DNA of 5,605 nucleotides from Flectobacillus sp049240685 (GTDB lineage: Bacteria; Bacteroidota; Bacteroidia; Cytophagales; Spirosomataceae), in assembly GCF_049240685.1 (NCBI RefSeq), contig NZ_JBMLSD010000413.1, positions 1 to 5,605 of the forward strand, read 5' to 3'. The position numbers were made by a program, and so were the translations under genes. This document shows, in pieces, positions 3,187 to 5,605 of the stretch; the first letter of the stretch is position 1, and each line of letters opens with the position of its first letter. The notes under the pieces are model-generated. The model was not told the DNA's origin and ran no database searches. It was given only the letters and a program-made list of their open reading frames with translations.

Positions 3187-5605
3187 ATGAACTATGAAAC
3201 GCTTAATACTGAAGGAAAACTGTATGCCCTTCTAGTTGGTATTAATAATTATCCTGTAGGTGTGTCGCCTTTACAAGGTTGTGTCAACGATGTTGAAGAG
3301 GTGAATAAGCTCTTGAATAATTCTTTTCAAAGACTATCTCCTCAAATTGTTTCTCTAACTAACGAACAAGCTACCAGACAAAATATTATTGATGCTTTTC
3401 GTACACATCTTTGTCAAGCTACGGTTAATGACTCTGTCCTTTTTTATTATTCTGGGCATGGCTCAAGAGAAAATGCACCCCAAGAATTTTGGAAAGAGTT
3501 CCCAACCCACAAAAATGAAACACTTGTATGTTATGACAGCCGACTCGCAGGAGGATTTGACTTAGCGGATAAAGAATTGGCAATACTCATCAGCGAGGTT
3601 GCTAAACAAAACCCACATATTGTTGTTTGTTTGGATTGTTGTCATGCAGGTTCTGGAACGAGAGATTCCATAGATTTAGTACGTGTAAAGCAAGTAGAAA
3701 AAGAAGGTTCTCGACGTGGATTAGAGCATTATATTGACGGTTTTTATTCAAAACAATTCCAAAGTACTGGTAAAATAGACGTTCCTCAGTCTAAGCATAT
3801 TTTGTTAGCCGCTTGTCAAGAAAACGAGCGAGCCTACGAAACGTCAGCTAATAGAGGATTATTTACCTTGACTTTGCAAAACTGTTTAAAAGATGTCCAG
3901 TCACTTTCATATTCAGATTTGTTTAATCGAATAGCCGTTTACGTGAGGGAAAAGGAATCCCGTCAGCATCCTAATGTAGAGTTTCTGGGAGGTTTCAACC
4001 CTCATGTTTTATTTTTGACTGGTACAGAGACTGATAGACTCGATACATTTCCTATAACGTACGATTCAGAAAGTCGTTCATGGAGGGCTCAAAGAGGAAA
4101 TATTCATGGATTGGCCATTGAATATAATAAGCCTGCTACTATCTGGATTTTTTCACCCAATACTACTTCATTTACCGAAAAGCATTTGTTTACAAAAGGA
4201 AAAATAACAGGTGTACAAATGCTTGATTCTATTGTTATACCAGAGGCAACATTGGATAATCAACAACAGTATGTAGGCGTGCTAATTGATGGGAATAAAA
4301 AATATGCGACTATTTACAGCGGCGTTCCAATAGACGACCTTTCTGTTTTATCTGAATATTTGTGTGTAGAAAAAGCGTTTGCCGATTATTGGGTTTTACA
4401 ATCAGGTAATCTCATTCAAGTAATTCACAGAACTTCACGAAAAATCATTACAGAAAAAGAGCATTTATTTGAAATAAATCAGGTTTTACGAGATATTGTT
4501 CGTTGGGAAAATATTAAACAATTAAATAACCCAAAATCAAGGTTGAGAAAAGAAGAAATTGAGTTCTCTTTGGCTGTTGAGGAGCAATCTTTTGTTGGAG
4601 ATGATATTCAGTTGATTTTAGACCAAAATGAAAGTGGTGAAGTGATACCCAAACATTACACTCTTTCAGTAGCAAATAATGCTAAGGTTGAGCTTTATTT
4701 CAAAGTAATCTTTGTTTCCCCTCTTTATGGTATTAAAGAATTGGGCAAGTCAACTATTCCAGCTAACGAAACGGGGGTTATTGTTAAGAACCGATTGGGT
4801 TTCTATAAAGAACAATATGCTGATAATGAGAGTAATTGCTTGTTTAAGTTAATAGTAAGTACAAAAGAAATAGATTTGTCTTTTTTTATACAGGAGAACT
4901 TTTCGATTAATAAAGATTATTCACAAACAAAATCTATTGAAGATTCACAAATTAGAAGTAGTAAATTCTTAGATGAATTTGATCTTGAAACAAACCCCTC
5001 TTTTGACTGGTTAGCTAAAGACCTGAAGCTTAGGTTAGTGAAAAACAATGCTACCATTGGAAAAGAAGATATTGTTTTGGCTGATAGTTCGTTAACATTC
5101 AAAGCACATCAATCTTTTCAAGCAAAGGTTACACTTTCATCTTTGTATCATCCTTCAAGAAGCATTGGCAACGAGTCTTTGCTTAAAAGCTCTATCACTA
5201 TCAATAGCCTTGCTATTCTAAATTTATCTCCTCAATCGAAGTCAGTTGAGCAAAAACAACAAATAGAGTTAGAAGAAATAGAAGGCGAAGTAAATGCTGA
5301 TAACCCCTTAATTCTGGCAATTCAAAATCAAGAAATATTGCCAAATGAAATAGTCCTCCCAGTGATGGTAAATGGAGACGAAGTTGTGGTAATTGGTTCA
5401 AGCAAAGCTTTGGGCAACAATGAAAGTGAGGTATATATTGAGCGATTGCCAGAAATAAATACAGGCGAAAAGAGAACAAAAAGCTTAGGAAGAGCTATCA
5501 AGTTCTGTTTAATGAAACTGGTATTTAAAACTGTACCTGACAGTTATTTTGCTTTGAACTGGGTTGATTATGAGCAGGCTAAACCAGTAAGGAAAAATCT
5601 TAATT
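3187..5605 (+). CDS. Caspase-like (metacaspase-type) protease with long C-terminal region, 3' truncated by window
   Basis: An open frame of 806 codons runs off the window end. Residues about 11-278 form a caspase-like (peptidase C14, clan CD) domain: YALLVGINNYP (13-23), LQGCVND (29-35), YYSGHGS with catalytic His91, and CLDCCHAGSG with catalytic Cys152. Asp150, two residues before it, is the metacaspase S1-pocket position, predicting cleavage after Arg/Lys. LLAACQENERAYE and RGLFTLTL complete the fold. W299-RAQRGNIHGLA begins an accessory region. Later segments ELYFKVIFVSPLYGI (502-516) and LFKLIVSTKEIDL (552-564), then LPVMVNGDEVVVIG (724-737) and SLGRAIKF (766-773), resemble the beta-rich tails of large bacterial caspase-family proteins. 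There is no signal peptide, so it is probably cytoplasmic. ATG 3187 is the first in-frame start after the TAA at 3148. It lacks an RBS-like sequence. A defence or regulated-death role is inferred from the class and the neighbouring element genes; partners may lie downstream. Confidence 0.9.
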   Translation, partial: MNYETLNTEGKLYALLVGINNYPVGVSPLQGCVNDVEEVNKLLNNSFQRLSPQIVSLTNEQATRQNIIDAFRTHLCQATVNDSVLFYYSGHGSRENAPQEFWKEFPTHKNETLVCYDSRLAGGFDLADKELAILISEVAKQNPHIVVCLDCCHAGSGTRDSIDLVRVKQVEKEGSRRGLEHYIDGFYSKQFQSTGKIDVPQSKHILLAACQENERAYETSANRGLFTLTLQNCLKDVQSLSYSDLFNRIAVYVREKESRQHPNVEFLGGFNPHVLFLTGTETDRLDTFPITYDSESRSWRAQRGNIHGLAIEYNKPATIWIFSPNTTSFTEKHLFTKGKITGVQMLDSIVIPEATLDNQQQYVGVLIDGNKKYATIYSGVPIDDLSVLSEYLCVEKAFADYWVLQSGNLIQVIHRTSRKIITEKEHLFEINQVLRDIVRWENIKQLNNPKSRLRKEEIEFSLAVEEQSFVGDDIQLILDQNESGEVIPKHYTLSVANNAKVELYFKVIFVSPLYGIKELGKSTIPANETGVIVKNRLGFYKEQYADNESNCLFKLIVSTKEIDLSFFIQENFSINKDYSQTKSIEDSQIRSSKFLDEFDLETNPSFDWLAKDLKLRLVKNNATIGKEDIVLADSSLTFKAHQSFQAKVTLSSLYHPSRSIGNESLLKSSITINSLAILNLSPQSKSVEQKQQIELEEIEGEVNADNPLILAIQNQEILPNEIVLPVMVNGDEVVVIGSSKALGNNESEVYIERLPEINTGEKRTKSLGRAIKFCLMKLVFKTVPDSYFALNWVDYEQAKPVRKNLN

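Noticed and set aside
4917..5479. Two minus-strand open frames (4917-5102 and 5213-5479) opposite the protease tail
   Set aside because: Both are contained within the continuous 806-codon protease frame and have Ser/Leu/Phe-rich shadow composition.
2772..5605. A gasdermin-protease pair formed by the small membrane protein and the caspase-like protease
   Set aside because: The membrane protein is only 72 aa with a single helix, far smaller than a gasdermin. It is tied to the RHH gene and separated from the protease by a terminator-like hairpin and about 200 nt.

Overview
The window looks like part of a mobile or plasmid-like accessory region from a Bacteroidota genome, most likely a Cytophagales-type bacterium. 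The evidence is AT-rich DNA, almost no Shine-Dalgarno sequences before starts, and a recognisable series of an excisionase-type helix-turn-helix protein followed by a RepA-like AAA ATPase, which is common on integrative elements and plasmids of that phylum. The taxonomic call is inference; no rRNA or other marker gene is present. All supported genes lie on the + strand.

Region 1 (1-1958) is a tightly packed three-gene unit: a 113-aa excisionase-family HTH protein, a 139-aa all-helical coiled-coil protein of unknown function, and a 380-aa RecA/RepA-like ATPase with a C-terminal winged helix. Successive genes overlap (ATGA at 419-422, then 11 or 23 nt at 816-838), which suggests translational coupling. 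The first start codon sits inside an 11-bp perfect inverted repeat (39-49/80-90). Region 2 (1959-2214) holds a GC-rich hairpin and a 62-aa HTH protein.

Region 3 (2215-2349) is non-coding and highly structured. It has five TTAAY motifs at exactly 10-bp spacing, a 14-bp perfect palindrome, a terminator-like hairpin overlapping the last two motifs, and two more 10-bp-spaced motifs just before the next gene. That gene (2350-2769) encodes a ribbon-helix-helix plus coiled-coil protein, so the array is a good candidate for its operator, a partition centromere or an oriT. A 72-aa single-pass membrane protein follows 2 nt later (2772-2990).

Region 4 starts after a 14-bp perfect stem-loop (3016-3068). 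It is one long open frame from 3187 that runs off the window: a cytoplasmic caspase-like (metacaspase-type, clan CD) protease with His91, Asp150 and Cys152, followed by more than 500 residues of mostly beta-rich accessory sequence. It reads as cargo beside the replication/maintenance core and may be a defence or regulated-death effector; that role is inference from protein class and context. No integrase, relaxase, primase, transposase, tRNA or CRISPR array is visible.
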